64,000 nt of DNA from Flavobacteriales bacterium (GTDB lineage: Bacteria; Bacteroidota; Bacteroidia; Flavobacteriales_D; Crocinitomicaceae): contig CANMHB010000015.1 of assembly GCA_947497485.1 (NCBI GenBank), positions 1-64,000 of the forward strand, read 5' to 3'. The first letter of the stretch is position 1; each line of letters begins with the position of its first letter. Shown here piece by piece: positions 25,343 to 35,500 of this stretch. A model generated the notes under the pieces. That model was not told where the DNA came from. It was given only the letters and a program-made list of their open reading frames with translations, and did no database searches. The position numbers and the translations under genes are program-made.

Positions 25343-25852
25343 ATGAGCACAATTATCATTTTACAGTTAATCATTGCCTTTGTCGTAGGCTTTGCAGGAT
25401 TATTTTTATTGCACCGAATCATCACTGGATTTTTAAAACGCAATTATCAGATTGATGACACGGACAATACCTCCTTGAGTATTTTTCAAGTTGGTGTCAT
25501 TTTGAGTGGCGCCTTAATTCTTTCATCAGTTGTGGATCCCGCCGTAAATGCCATCCGACTATTGAATCCAAGTGGAGAAATTGAATTAGCGAAATTAGGG
25601 TCTTCGTTTGCTTATATTGGATTGTTTGCTTTAATCGGTATCATGGCAACGATGCTTGTCGTTGTTGGTGGATTATTGACGATTTTTCAAATGACGAAAG
25701 TGAATGAGATTGAGGAAATGAAAAACAAGCGCATCAATTCGTCCCTAGTCGCAGCAGCCTTAATTATTGGTATTTCCTACATCGTCTGTGACTATTGTGG
25801 GCATTTATGCGAAGCATTGATTCCTTATCCAGAAGTTTTACAAATCAGATAA
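25343..25852 (+). CDS. Four-TM membrane protein (DUF350-like layout)
   Basis: 169 residues, start 3 bases after the previous stop. Helices at about 4-26, 47-67, 87-112 and 133-152 with conserved small residues (VGVILSGALILSSVV, LIGIMATMLVVVGGLL). The four-helix pattern and size are like DUF350 proteins, but the assignment is tentative. Part of the same packed operon as DUF4407 and OmpA. Confidence 0.6.
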   Translation: MSTIIILQLIIAFVVGFAGLFLLHRIITGFLKRNYQIDDTDNTSLSIFQVGVILSGALILSSVVDPAVNAIRLLNPSGEIELAKLGSSFAYIGLFALIGIMATMLVVVGGLLTIFQMTKVNEIEEMKNKRINSSLVAAALIIGISYIVCDYCGHLCEALIPYPEVLQIR

Positions 25853-25857
25853 TAAGA

Positions 25858-26127
25858 ATGAAAATAATTAAATTTAATTACAACGGTAAATTGGTTTTAT
25901 TGCCGTTAAACCAAATTTCGTTGATTCAATTTACGGAAGGCGATGGGACCTCTGGTTATGGTTATCAAATGACTGTATTTACCACGTCTTCTGAGAAAAA
26001 TGTAGCATTGTTTTCATTTTACTTGAAGAAAAAGAATAGAGAAGAGATTGTTTTGGCAATTGAAGAATTTTATTCCAATGAATTGACAGTATGGAATATA
26101 GATGATGCATTACCATTTATACAATGA
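25858..26127 (+). CDS. Small hypothetical protein ending the envelope operon
   Basis: 89 residues from ATG at 25858, five bases after the four-TM gene. The frame stays open upstream, but that part overlaps the neighbour. A beta-rich N-terminus (KIIKFNYNGKLVLLPLNQIS) is followed by a helical end. No motif recognised. Confidence 0.5.
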   Translation: MKIIKFNYNGKLVLLPLNQISLIQFTEGDGTSGYGYQMTVFTTSSEKNVALFSFYLKKKNREEIVLAIEEFYSNELTVWNIDDALPFIQ

Positions 26128-26134
26128 GCATTTA

Positions 26135-26695
26135 ATGCTTAAAAAATCAGTTCGCTTGAATAAAAAAGTACAAGATTCCGAAACCATATTAACAGAGTTA
26201 ATGATCCCAAGTTTTGCCAATTTTGGAGGCAAAGTACATGGAGGCGTTTTACTTTCGTTGATGGATAAAGTGGCCTATGTGACGGCGGCCAAACATTGCA
26301 GTGCATATGCCGTGACAGTAGCCGTTGAGGGTGTGGAATTTCTACATCCTGTTGAGGTAGGTGATTTAGTTTCGTTGAAGGCTTGTGTGAATTATGTTGG
26401 CAACACTTCTATGATTATCGGAATGCGTGTGGAAGCATTGAATCCACGCACAGGCGTTGTAACCCATACGAATTCTTGTTATTTCACGATGGCAGCAAAG
26501 AATGAAGATGGACAATTAATTCAAGTTCCAGGGCTAATTTTAGAGACCGATACACAGGTTCGTCGATTTTTTGAAGGAATGAAATTGAAGGAGTTTGCTT
26601 TGGAAAAAAGAAAAATGATGAAATCAGATTTTGCACATATTTCCATTCAGGAAATGAAAGAGACTTGCAAAACTCAGCGCTGTCAACTCTTGTAA
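26135..26695 (+). CDS. Acyl-CoA thioesterase (hotdog fold, YciA/BACH type)
   Basis: 186 residues from ATG at 26135; an ATG at 26102 would overlap the previous gene. TELMIPSFANFGGKVHGGVL followed by LSLMDKVAYVTAAKHC is the hotdog core with the catalytic Asp-containing MD(K/E) turn. VTVAVEGVEFLHPVEVGDLV and NSCYFTMAA are typical of acyl-CoA thioesterases hydrolysing acyl-CoA to free acid. A cytosolic housekeeping-type enzyme, which suggests a conserved stretch amid accessory genes. Confidence 0.85.
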   Translation: MLKKSVRLNKKVQDSETILTELMIPSFANFGGKVHGGVLLSLMDKVAYVTAAKHCSAYAVTVAVEGVEFLHPVEVGDLVSLKACVNYVGNTSMIIGMRVEALNPRTGVVTHTNSCYFTMAAKNEDGQLIQVPGLILETDTQVRRFFEGMKLKEFALEKRKMMKSDFAHISIQEMKETCKTQRCQLL

Positions 26696-26696
26696 T

Positions 26697-27755
26697 CTAC
26701 GCTTTCTCCTCATTCGCGAATTTATACCCAATCTGCTTTTTGTATTTCACTTCGATTTCGCTGAATTCTGCCGTGTCTGCTGATAGAATCATTGATTTCA
26801 ATTCTTCCGTTCGCTTCGATTTCTCCATGTTTGCTAAGCGCAATTTTTGATTTTTCACAACTTCGTTGACAATCTTTCTGATTTCACGGGCATTTCCAAA
26901 TCCAGCTTGACGATGACTAGAAATGTGGTTAATGTATGCCTTTAAGATGTTTTCAGCATCTCCTTCCAATTTCTTTCCAAGTTCAGCAAATTGAGCTAGG
27001 CAGACAGTCCAAAGTTCTTCTTGTCCATGGTCTTCAAACTGGAAAATCTTATCGAATCGGGATTTAAGTCCAGGATTTGATGCTAGAAAGTGCAGCATTT
27101 CCTCGTCATATCCCGCAACGACTACAATAAACTTCCCTCTAGAATCCTCCATCATTTTCAGGAGTGTATCAATCGCTTCAATCCCAAAATCACTATTCCC
27201 TCGACCAACAAGGTTATATGCCTCATCGATAAATAAAAGTCCACCGAAAGCCGACTCAATTTTGGATTTCGTTTGTTGAGCTGTATGTCCAATGTATTGT
27301 CCAACTAAACTGGTGCGATCTGCTTCAACCAAGTGTCCTTTTTCCAAAACTCCAAGTCCTTTGTAGATATCGGCAACAATTCGAGCAACCGTTGTCTTGC
27401 CGGTACCAGGATTTCCCAAAAACACCATGTGTAAGGCAGCGTTTCGATGATCGAATTGACCTTCATCGATATCGTATCGGATCAGTTTCACCAATTCCTC
27501 CACCTCAGCCTTCAAAGCATCAAGCCCAACAAGTTGCTGCAGTCTTTTCAGAGCATCATTCAAAATTGTTTCATCGTAGCCTTGTTTTACTGGTTCAGCG
27601 AGTGATTCAGCTAAAGATTTTTCGAAGGCAGCTGCGTCTATTTTTTGCTGTTTGTATTCCTTGTAGGACTCAAATAAATAGAGCGCAAGAAAAAAGATAA
27701 GTGTAAGGGAGGCAAGAATACCAATTACCCCCATAATGATCCAAAAAAGTCCCAT
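26697..27755 (-). CDS. Membrane-anchored CbbX/SpoVK-like AAA+ ATPase
   Basis: 352 residues from ATG at 27755, which places one N-terminal helix (LFWIIMGVIGILASLTLIFF) at the start. The AAA core has Walker A GNPGTGKTTVARIV, the pore-loop segment LVGQYIGHTAQQT, Walker B GGLLFIDEAYNL and an Arg finger region LKSRFDKIFQF. LVGLDALKAEVEELV upstream is the usual CbbX entry. CbbX-type ATPases remodel protein complexes. It ends one base from the convergent thioesterase stop. Confidence 0.85.
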   Translation of the reverse strand: MGLFWIIMGVIGILASLTLIFFLALYLFESYKEYKQQKIDAAAFEKSLAESLAEPVKQGYDETILNDALKRLQQLVGLDALKAEVEELVKLIRYDIDEGQFDHRNAALHMVFLGNPGTGKTTVARIVADIYKGLGVLEKGHLVEADRTSLVGQYIGHTAQQTKSKIESAFGGLLFIDEAYNLVGRGNSDFGIEAIDTLLKMMEDSRGKFIVVVAGYDEEMLHFLASNPGLKSRFDKIFQFEDHGQEELWTVCLAQFAELGKKLEGDAENILKAYINHISSHRQAGFGNAREIRKIVNEVVKNQKLRLANMEKSKRTEELKSMILSADTAEFSEIEVKYKKQIGYKFANEEKA

Positions 27756-27894
27756 ATGTAAATTTTGAATGAAGATACATGGATAAACTTTAACCCCAAA
27801 GTAAATCACCAAAAAGTTAAGTTCTGATTAACTTATCTCATTTCCACTTGAATGAACCAAAGAAATTTAATATATTCAACTTTTTACATTTAAC

Positions 27895-28014
27895 ATGCAA
27901 GAACTCAAACCTTCATACTTACGCTACATCTTTGATGGACTTGTTAAAGGAAACATCCATCCAGAAAATGCTAAAGAATTATTTAACTCAAACGATAAGA
28001 ATAATTATAATTAA
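27895..28014 (+). CDS. 39-residue peptide resembling the start of a STAND effector-associated domain
   Basis: ATG at 27895 to TAA at 28014, encoding MQELKPSYLRYIFDGLVKGN plus IHPENAKELF. The pattern ELKPxYLRYIxDGLxKGxIxxxNA is familiar from the N-terminus of long bacterial STAND/TPR proteins. Here only its first part is left, ending 33 bases before the start of the first STAND gene. A related stretch precedes the second STAND gene. It could be a translated leader peptide or a truncated domain left by recombination. Confidence 0.55.
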   Translation: MQELKPSYLRYIFDGLVKGNIHPENAKELFNSNDKNNYN

Positions 28015-28047
28015 CAAAGTATATTCGATATCTAAATATTTAACCCT

Positions 28048-31000
28048 ATGGAAAGACGCTTTGAGGGATTCCCAACCGAAGGAGGCCTAATAATACTTGA
28101 TACATTTACTGGAGAGGTGAAATTAGTGCCGATCAATGGGATCACTGTGTCCTCGGGGAGTACAGTAAAATCGGTTAATCCTCTAACTCAAGGAAGCGCT
28201 CAAATCAATATGTCTGATTTCGACAGTGAAGTGTGCACCACTTTTCCTTATCCTATCGCTAAGCCATATGCTGAATTAATTGGGGAAACTGATCCCCGTC
28301 AGCAATGTAAACTAATGGTAGATACCTTTACCGCCGTATTAAAACTAATGGCCTTACAAGTGGCAAGTGAGTATCTACGTGTAAAAGATCTCAAAGATTT
28401 GAGAGTAAACCAGACTTTGAAACGTGACATACAGCGTCCACTGATCTCAGCTTGGAACAATGTGTTGATCGAAACCATAGCTGTTTTAAATCAGAATAAT
28501 GTTCCATTTTTCTCCCCTGAGTTGGTAAGAGCCTACGAAAACCTTGAAACTAAATGCAAGGATAAGATATTCGTGGAAAAACATTACGAGGATGAAAATG
28601 GTCAAATGGTGACAAAGAGATCACCATTGGCTAAAATACAGGCCCTTATTAAATATCGAAATAGCCTGGCTCATGGATTTAATCAATCGAAAGAAAGAGC
28701 TATGAAGGAACTTGAACTTTATCTGCCAGTTTTAAAAGATATTTTAGAAGAGGTACGCTATATGTCACGTTACACACTTTGGCATGTTTCATCCAAGGAA
28801 GATAATGTAGAAGGGATACGCTTGATGGGTAGCACGCCTGCGCGGCAAAAACTAAAGGTGAATCGCGCATTACTTGATCCCGGAATCTCTCCGGTTTTCC
28901 TAGTCAATGAATCTACAATGGAGGTGTTACCAATGTTTACATTTCTTGATTTAGATATATCCGAAGGGCCAGGAATTGCCGAGACAGGAAAAGATATTTT
29001 CATTTTTGATGGAAATACAGATAGCACGGTCATTTACCTTTCTACTTCGAGTGGCCAACACCTCGAGAAAAAGTCCCGAATGAAGCATTGGAAGGAAATA
29101 TTGAAGACAAAGGAACTCCAGCTAAAAGCTATTTCAGAAAAGGATCTGGACCTTGCAAAAATCAACACTATGACTTCTCTGGTTACTGAGCAGACGCTGC
29201 AGACTTTGATTAACAGCGGAAAATTTATACCTGAGGTGACCTTAAAAAGAGCTGATTTGGAAATCTACCTTGACCAATTCTTATTGGGTGATTACAATGC
29301 AATTGTCGTAGGGGGAGAGAGCGGAATAGGAAAAAGCACTTTGCTTGCAGATAAAGTGAGAGAATGGTCTGAGCAAGGAAATTCAGTGATGTTCTATAAA
29401 GCAAGCGCGTTAAATTCGCCTGAGATAGGACAGAAATTCATTAGTGACCTTGGTCTGAAAGTGAATTTTCCGGAAGATTTCCTCTCTATGGTCTCCGAGA
29501 TTATGACCCAAAGTGAAAAACATTTCTTTTTAGTCATTGATGCAATAAACGAATTCAGTGGGGACGTGAACATGCTTATCAATGCAATAGAATCTCTGGT
29601 TGCACAAGCTTCCCCTTATCGATGGTTCAGAATCATCATAACCGTTCGTGACAGCTCTTACAACCGCACTCACGCCCGTTTTGGATCTCGTGTTGCTGAT
29701 CGCTATTTCTCCATAGAAATTGATCATGCCGGAGATAAAAAAAAATCATTGATTATACCATTGAGCCGTCTAAATGAAAACACGGTGGAACGAATCTATG
29801 AGAAGTACAGATCATATACGCTCAAAGATAGTGATGATCCTACGGATTTGGGATATCATATTTTTAAGCCGCTCAATGCTTATAAAGATTTGGACAGTTT
29901 CGGAACAACTGTTGATTTGATTAAAAGTCCGCTAATGATGCGCTTGATACTACAGGCGTTCAACAGAAAGGAACTCCCTTCGAACCTAAGTACTGATAGT
30001 GCTATGCAGATCTATCTCGATGAAGTTGTGGTAGAAAAAAACAATCCGAACGGTTCTTTTCCCGCTCGTCGTAATTTCCTTTCTGCACTTGTTAAAATTC
30101 TAGATAAAGCGGCGACAGATACCTATAAAAAAGACGAATTACTGGAAGTGATGTCTCTAAAGGATGCCTTGATGAATCCTCAGAAAGACAGCCCTTATGT
30201 TCAATTACTCGAGTTAGGGGTTTTGATGGAGGAATGGGAAGAAGGTGAATGCTACGTGCGTTTTTCTTTCGATCGACTTTTTGAATTTCTGCTTGCAGAG
30301 GAACACTTCAAGCGAACCACTAGCGTCAATGTCTTGAAAGAGCTCATGGATCGCAGCAAGTTATTTCGCAGCATGGAGGGTGCAGTTCAGATAATAATGG
30401 TCAGACTAACTCTTAACGGTGAGCAACAAATAATTATGGGGCTCATTGATAACTTAGACCCTAAAGATGAACAATTTATTCAGACGGTAGTCGGATTCCT
30501 TAAGACACTCTTTTATGTTAATCGTGGGGTTTTCCAAAAACTGATAGAAAATCTACCATCAGACCCGACTCAAACTGACTTAAAGCTACTTTCTGAACTG
30601 ATTACTAGTGATTTAGTGTTTACAAACGAGGAAAAGGAAAGCTACATTAATCTTTTGTTGGATGTATCTAGAGCATTGAATGATGTTTATTACCAGGCAG
30701 ATGCCTTGTGTCTTTTAAGCGACCATCTGATGTTTCTAGATGAAGCCCAAAATGCCCTGATTAAATCGGAAGAGGCAATGAAATTATTTGAAATGGTAAA
30801 TGATTTAGATGGTGTTGCACGTTCTTATAATTTGATTGGGAACTGTCAAAATAAAATTGAACCGTATCTATTTGGAGATTATCCAAAAAATTCACTTATA
30901 GAAGATATATTGTTAAAAATGGTACCCGAGAACCATTCATGGCTTGAATCCTATAACAAAGCATTAGAAATCAATTCAGCCATTGGAACAGAAAAAGCCA

Positions 31001-32433
31001 AAAAAAGAATTGTTTTAAACCTAATCAACAAGGCTATGGGTTATGCTAATGCGTTGAATGAATTGGATTATTGGCAAACGTTTTCAAATGATAACGATTA
31101 TGATAAAAAAGCAGTTTACAATAGTTTTGAGAAATATGTCACCTCTAATTATCTTACAGCACTCGGTATTGCTGAAGAAATAGATTTTAAACGAGGCATG
31201 AGTATAATTTACAATAACTTGGCTACCAAAGAAATGGATCAAGCTGATTATCAAAAAGCAGCGGATCACCTTTTGAAATCTATTGCAATCAACGAAAAAA
31301 TTGGAGATTCAAGCGGTCTCGGATATAATTATTGGAATCTTGCAATATGTAAAATAAATCTTGCACAAATAGATATTATTGAATATTTCAAGTTGCGAAT
31401 GAAGGCAGCAGAATTTTTTAGACGATCAGGGTATATTTCGGGAGAAATAAGGCATCTAGAAAATTTCGTTTATGATATCAAGGGCGCTCATAATAAATCA
31501 GAAACAACACCTAATGAAGCGAAGCAACTTATCAATCAAACTTTAACGCATTCAATTTTCGACCTTTCTAATCGATGGTTCGAATTAATAAATACCAGTT
31601 CACATAAATCAGGTATTTCCAAAGCAGACGGAAGAAAAATATATGAATTGTACGAAAGTATTTTGAAAATTTCTTGGTACGATTTAAATTATTTTCGAAA
31701 AATACTGCTACAAAATCATTCTATTACACAATTATTGGGAATATTAAGTCTATTTGATTGCGAACGGGTGTCAAAAAAACTCGAGGTATCTGAAGCTGAC
31801 CTACATTTTGTTGACGTATTATCTAAGGTGAGTATTGAAACTTTTAATGCCATTTTTGAAGAAACATCTGAAGATGAATTCGAAGAGATAAAATCTCTAT
31901 TCATGAAAGGAAAATTAACAATTAAAGCGATTATAGACGATAATTGGCAATATCTATTCGAGATTTCAAACAATGACCTTTCTTCAGAAGAGAAAATTGA
32001 AAATGGAGAACAAGCAGAAAATTTATTAACAAAGTTGACTTGGTGCCGTGAGGTTGAAACAAGCAAGGAGCTTTTCCAAATTTATAAAAAGAAGGTTCTT
32101 GAATACCTGAAAAAACTCAAAAAAGATAAAGATAAGTCGGTTAACTATCGTTTTGCACCCGAAGCCATACTGATTCTTGATAAGCTTTTAGAAGACAGCA
32201 AAATAACCGAAAAAGAAATTGGGGATTGTATTAGTCATTTCAGCATTATATATGTCGAAGAATTCCCATTTGCCTTTTTCTATCTGCTTATCGTTTATTT
32301 AAATAAACAAAACGATACCGAATTGCTTAAAGTGGTATTCCAAAAATTGGAAGAACAAAGGGTATGGTTCCCAGAAGTGTGGCCCAGAAGTGTGGCCATG
32401 AACAAGATCAGGGAGGATTTGCAGTTAGTTTAA
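28048..32433 (+). CDS. HEPN-STAND-TPR protein 1 (NLR-like, putative antiphage sensor)
   Basis: 1461 residues. An alpha-helical N-terminal domain contains RNSLAH (R204, N205, H209), the R-x4-H motif of HEPN RNases, in KYRNSLAHGFNQSKERAMKE. A STAND/NACHT-like NTPase follows, with Walker A GGESGIGKSTLL (about 421-432) and Walker B FFLVIDAINEF (about 491-501). RIIITVRDSSYNR is the sensor strand, and SPLMMRLILQAFN occupies the place of the GxP motif. The C-terminal half is helical and TPR-like (ALIKSEEAMKLFEMVNDLDG; YQKAADHLLKSIAINEKIGD). The architecture fits sensor-switch-effector defence proteins; the trigger is unknown. Paralogue of the next gene. Confidence 0.75.
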   Translation: MERRFEGFPTEGGLIILDTFTGEVKLVPINGITVSSGSTVKSVNPLTQGSAQINMSDFDSEVCTTFPYPIAKPYAELIGETDPRQQCKLMVDTFTAVLKLMALQVASEYLRVKDLKDLRVNQTLKRDIQRPLISAWNNVLIETIAVLNQNNVPFFSPELVRAYENLETKCKDKIFVEKHYEDENGQMVTKRSPLAKIQALIKYRNSLAHGFNQSKERAMKELELYLPVLKDILEEVRYMSRYTLWHVSSKEDNVEGIRLMGSTPARQKLKVNRALLDPGISPVFLVNESTMEVLPMFTFLDLDISEGPGIAETGKDIFIFDGNTDSTVIYLSTSSGQHLEKKSRMKHWKEILKTKELQLKAISEKDLDLAKINTMTSLVTEQTLQTLINSGKFIPEVTLKRADLEIYLDQFLLGDYNAIVVGGESGIGKSTLLADKVREWSEQGNSVMFYKASALNSPEIGQKFISDLGLKVNFPEDFLSMVSEIMTQSEKHFFLVIDAINEFSGDVNMLINAIESLVAQASPYRWFRIIITVRDSSYNRTHARFGSRVADRYFSIEIDHAGDKKKSLIIPLSRLNENTVERIYEKYRSYTLKDSDDPTDLGYHIFKPLNAYKDLDSFGTTVDLIKSPLMMRLILQAFNRKELPSNLSTDSAMQIYLDEVVVEKNNPNGSFPARRNFLSALVKILDKAATDTYKKDELLEVMSLKDALMNPQKDSPYVQLLELGVLMEEWEEGECYVRFSFDRLFEFLLAEEHFKRTTSVNVLKELMDRSKLFRSMEGAVQIIMVRLTLNGEQQIIMGLIDNLDPKDEQFIQTVVGFLKTLFYVNRGVFQKLIENLPSDPTQTDLKLLSELITSDLVFTNEEKESYINLLLDVSRALNDVYYQADALCLLSDHLMFLDEAQNALIKSEEAMKLFEMVNDLDGVARSYNLIGNCQNKIEPYLFGDYPKNSLIEDILLKMVPENHSWLESYNKALEINSAIGTEKAKKRIVLNLINKAMGYANALNELDYWQTFSNDNDYDKKAVYNSFEKYVTSNYLTALGIAEEIDFKRGMSIIYNNLATKEMDQADYQKAADHLLKSIAINEKIGDSSGLGYNYWNLAICKINLAQIDIIEYFKLRMKAAEFFRRSGYISGEIRHLENFVYDIKGAHNKSETTPNEAKQLINQTLTHSIFDLSNRWFELINTSSHKSGISKADGRKIYELYESILKISWYDLNYFRKILLQNHSITQLLGILSLFDCERVSKKLEVSEADLHFVDVLSKVSIETFNAIFEETSEDEFEEIKSLFMKGKLTIKAIIDDNWQYLFEISNNDLSSEEKIENGEQAENLLTKLTWCREVETSKELFQIYKKKVLEYLKKLKKDKDKSVNYRFAPEAILILDKLLEDSKITEKEIGDCISHFSIIYVEEFPFAFFYLLIVYLNKQNDTELLKVVFQKLEEQRVWFPEVWPRSVAMNKIREDLQLV

Positions 32434-32457
32434 AATCTTTATTATCAAAAAATATCC

Positions 32458-32532
32458 CACACCGAACTCATATACCTCCAATACATCTACGATGGACTTG
32501 TAAAAGGAAGCATTCAGAATTTAAATAAATAA
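32458..32532 (+). pseudogene. Second, start-less copy of the effector-associated peptide
   Basis: In frame, this reads HTELIYLQYIYDGLVKGSIQ before TAA at 32530-32532, matching the peptide at 27895-28014 (xELxxxYLxYIxDGLVKG). There is no ATG; the frame is continuous with the stop codon of the first STAND gene. It lies 18 bases before the start of the second STAND gene. It is interpreted as a decayed duplicate carried along with each STAND gene. Confidence 0.7.
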
Positions 32533-32549
32533 TGTAGAAAAATCATATA

Positions 32550-35500
32550 ATGAGCGAATATATCTGTAGTACTCCAAGCTGTGCCATCGCATTATCAAAG
32601 GCAGCTTTCCCTGTTAGTATGAATTGTCCAGTCTGTCAACAAGCGTTGACTGAACTAATTGAAAAACCACTTCTGTCAGAAGAAGACGAACAATTGATTT
32701 CAAATTTACCTTATGTAATTGCTTATCCTTTGAAGCGTACATTATTAGAAAAACATGCATGGACAAAAATCAATTTGCTTAAAGACACATTCCTGAATTA
32801 TCTCAAATATATCGGATTGATTGCAGCGTCTGAGTTTTTTAATAGCCCATTAAAGGATAAAAAAATGGTTGCGTTGTTTCAACAAGCATTGGCCGAACCT
32901 TCTTTTGGATCTTGGAATCAATATATCAGAGAAACCTTATCTTATCTGAAAGAAAACAATCATTCGTTTTTCTGTCCAGATTTGCTTAGTTATTATGACT
33001 TAATCGAGTCTGGAAAAAAAAGAAAGCTTTTCAAAGGCGAGATTGAAATTATGGATGCGAATGGTGATATTCAAATAAAAAAGCAAGAAGCAACTGCAAT
33101 AGGCATGTTGATCAATTTCAGAAATCGTTATCTTGGTCATGGACTTACCCTTGATGAAAGTGATGCTGTCAATCATTGGGAAATGTATTTCCCTATTTTC
33201 AGAGAACTTTTAGTGCAATTGAAATTCTCGGCAGTATATCCCATGTTTAAATGTGAGCATGGAGAATCCTATTTATTGAAATCAGCAGAAATCAGTTTGG
33301 TGGAAAAAGGGAACCAAACTTCTTCTCGAGTTTGGATTGAAAACCCAGAAGGCAATTCTATGGATATATTGCCATTTTTTGTTGTTCCTGGCGAAGTTTC
33401 AATAGGAAAGGAGGACAAAGAGCAACTATTAACCTATGAATCTTACACAGGTAAAACCATCAAGTTTTTTAGTCCTGAAGGAACAGAAAAGCAAACTTCT
33501 GGTAAAATTCTTGAAAAATTAAATTTATTACTTCGTGATAAACAAAAGGAAACTCCATTCGCTCCAGAGGCTTTTACAAAAGATGAATTTTTAAAGCGAA
33601 TTGCGGAAGAAAATAAATTGTTACTCGATACACTTATTTCTGAGAAAAAAATTATTCCGGGTATTTACCAACATCGGGAAGAAATGGAAATCAAGTTGCG
33701 AGAATGGATTGGAGCAAGAGCAAATATCTTTTTTATTGTAGCAGAAGCGGGCAGTGGCAAAACAAACTTGCTTGTAGAGATGCAAAAACAATATACTGAA
33801 CGCGATTTACCTAGCCTTCTCATTCGAGCAGGGCGAATGGAAAAACAATCCTTGAAAGAGCAGATTACCTATTTACTCAATATCGATTTGCAACAAGGGT
33901 TAGAAAATTATACATCTATTGCTGGTACACAATCACAGCCGACTTTTATTTTAATAGATGGATTGAATGAAGCAAATAATGCAGAAGAAATTTGGCGGGA
34001 AATTATTGACATCTGTAAGGTATTTGTTCCGGGGAGTATAAAGTTTGTTGTGACGAATAGAGCAAATACAAAATCTGAATTAAGACGTTATTCACTTTCT
34101 GAAAAAGACTATAACTTACTTTATGGCGAAAACAAGGACAATGAAACAGAATTAGGGGCTTATACCTTTTGGTTAACATCCCTGAACATGAGAGAAATGA
34201 AAGGCGCTTGGGAAGGGTACATTCAAAATAATAAGAATAATTATAAGCCACAATTCTTGTTTGATGATTTAGCCGTATTCGATCGTACAATTTACAACTT
34301 GATTGGCAACCCTCTTGTGCTGCGTATATTTTTGGAAACCTATCATGGTAAATCTTTACCTAAGAAAGGAATTAAACACTTAAACATCTGGCAAGACTGG
34401 CTTGAAACCTTTTCAAAAGCTGAAATTAGTTTTTTGAAACTTTTAGCCCAAGTTGTTTGGGAAAAGGGTAAGAATGAATTGCTAATGGATGATTTACTCA
34501 ATCATTCTAGTTTGAAACTATATATAACTACTGATTTGATAAATGCCCCCTACCCACGATTTAAAAACCTAGGATGGGTAAGTCGCTTTACGAAGGATTT
34601 AAATTCATATCTTTCTTTTACCGTGGAGGGGTCTTTGCTTTATCTTTTGGGAATCTACTTAAATGAACAAGAGGGAAGCAAAGTTTTAAATTCTATTACA
34701 AGTTTACTAGACAAGGGCTCAATGATTCAGAAATCTGCTGTTGAAGCATTCTTAATCCAAATTGCCCTTGAAGGTGATTTTTCATTGGTTTGTGATTTGA
34801 TAGATGCAGGCGATAAATACCACAATTCATGTAATTACCCGATGCTGTTCTACATTCGTAACTATGGGGTGAATTTGTTAATAGAAAGGGTGTTTTCTAT
34901 GCCTTCTGAGAATGACTGGAAAGCAATATTGATGTTAATCAAAACCCTAAAAGACGTCCAAGAGAATATGCTACTTAAGGAGCTGATGGAAAAATTGATG
35001 CCGTTGAATACTTTTAATTCAACTCCTGCACTAGAATTGGGTTTAAAGGCGTGTTCAATTCTGGATAATAAGCCAGCACAAGAGTATCTTTTAGAAATTG
35101 ACAAATATTCTGAACTTTTTAGAGATGATTATTTAATCTTGGAAAATTATGGTGATGTATATTACAAATTTGCTCAGTTCGATAGAGCTTTAGATTTTTA
35201 TCAACAATGCCTTAATGTTGAATTAGAAATCCGAGCTAGGGAGAATCCAGAATTGGCATCTATTTATTCTAAAATTGGGAGGGTATTTAGTAATAAAGGT
35301 CAAAACGATAAGGCCCTTGAGTATCATCAAAGATGCCTAGAAATTGAATTGCAAACATTGGGGTCGGATCATCCATTATTGGCGGGTTCATATAGCAGTA
35401 TCGCGGGTGTGTGGAATGATAATCGCGAATATGATAAAGCCCTTGAGTTTTATCAGAAGGGATTAGATATAAATATAAAAACACTGGGTGAAGAACATCC

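Noticed and set aside
27848..28090. 80-codon plus frame before the first STAND gene
   Set aside because: Overlaps the better supported peptide at 27895-28014 and the STAND start; composition is random-like.
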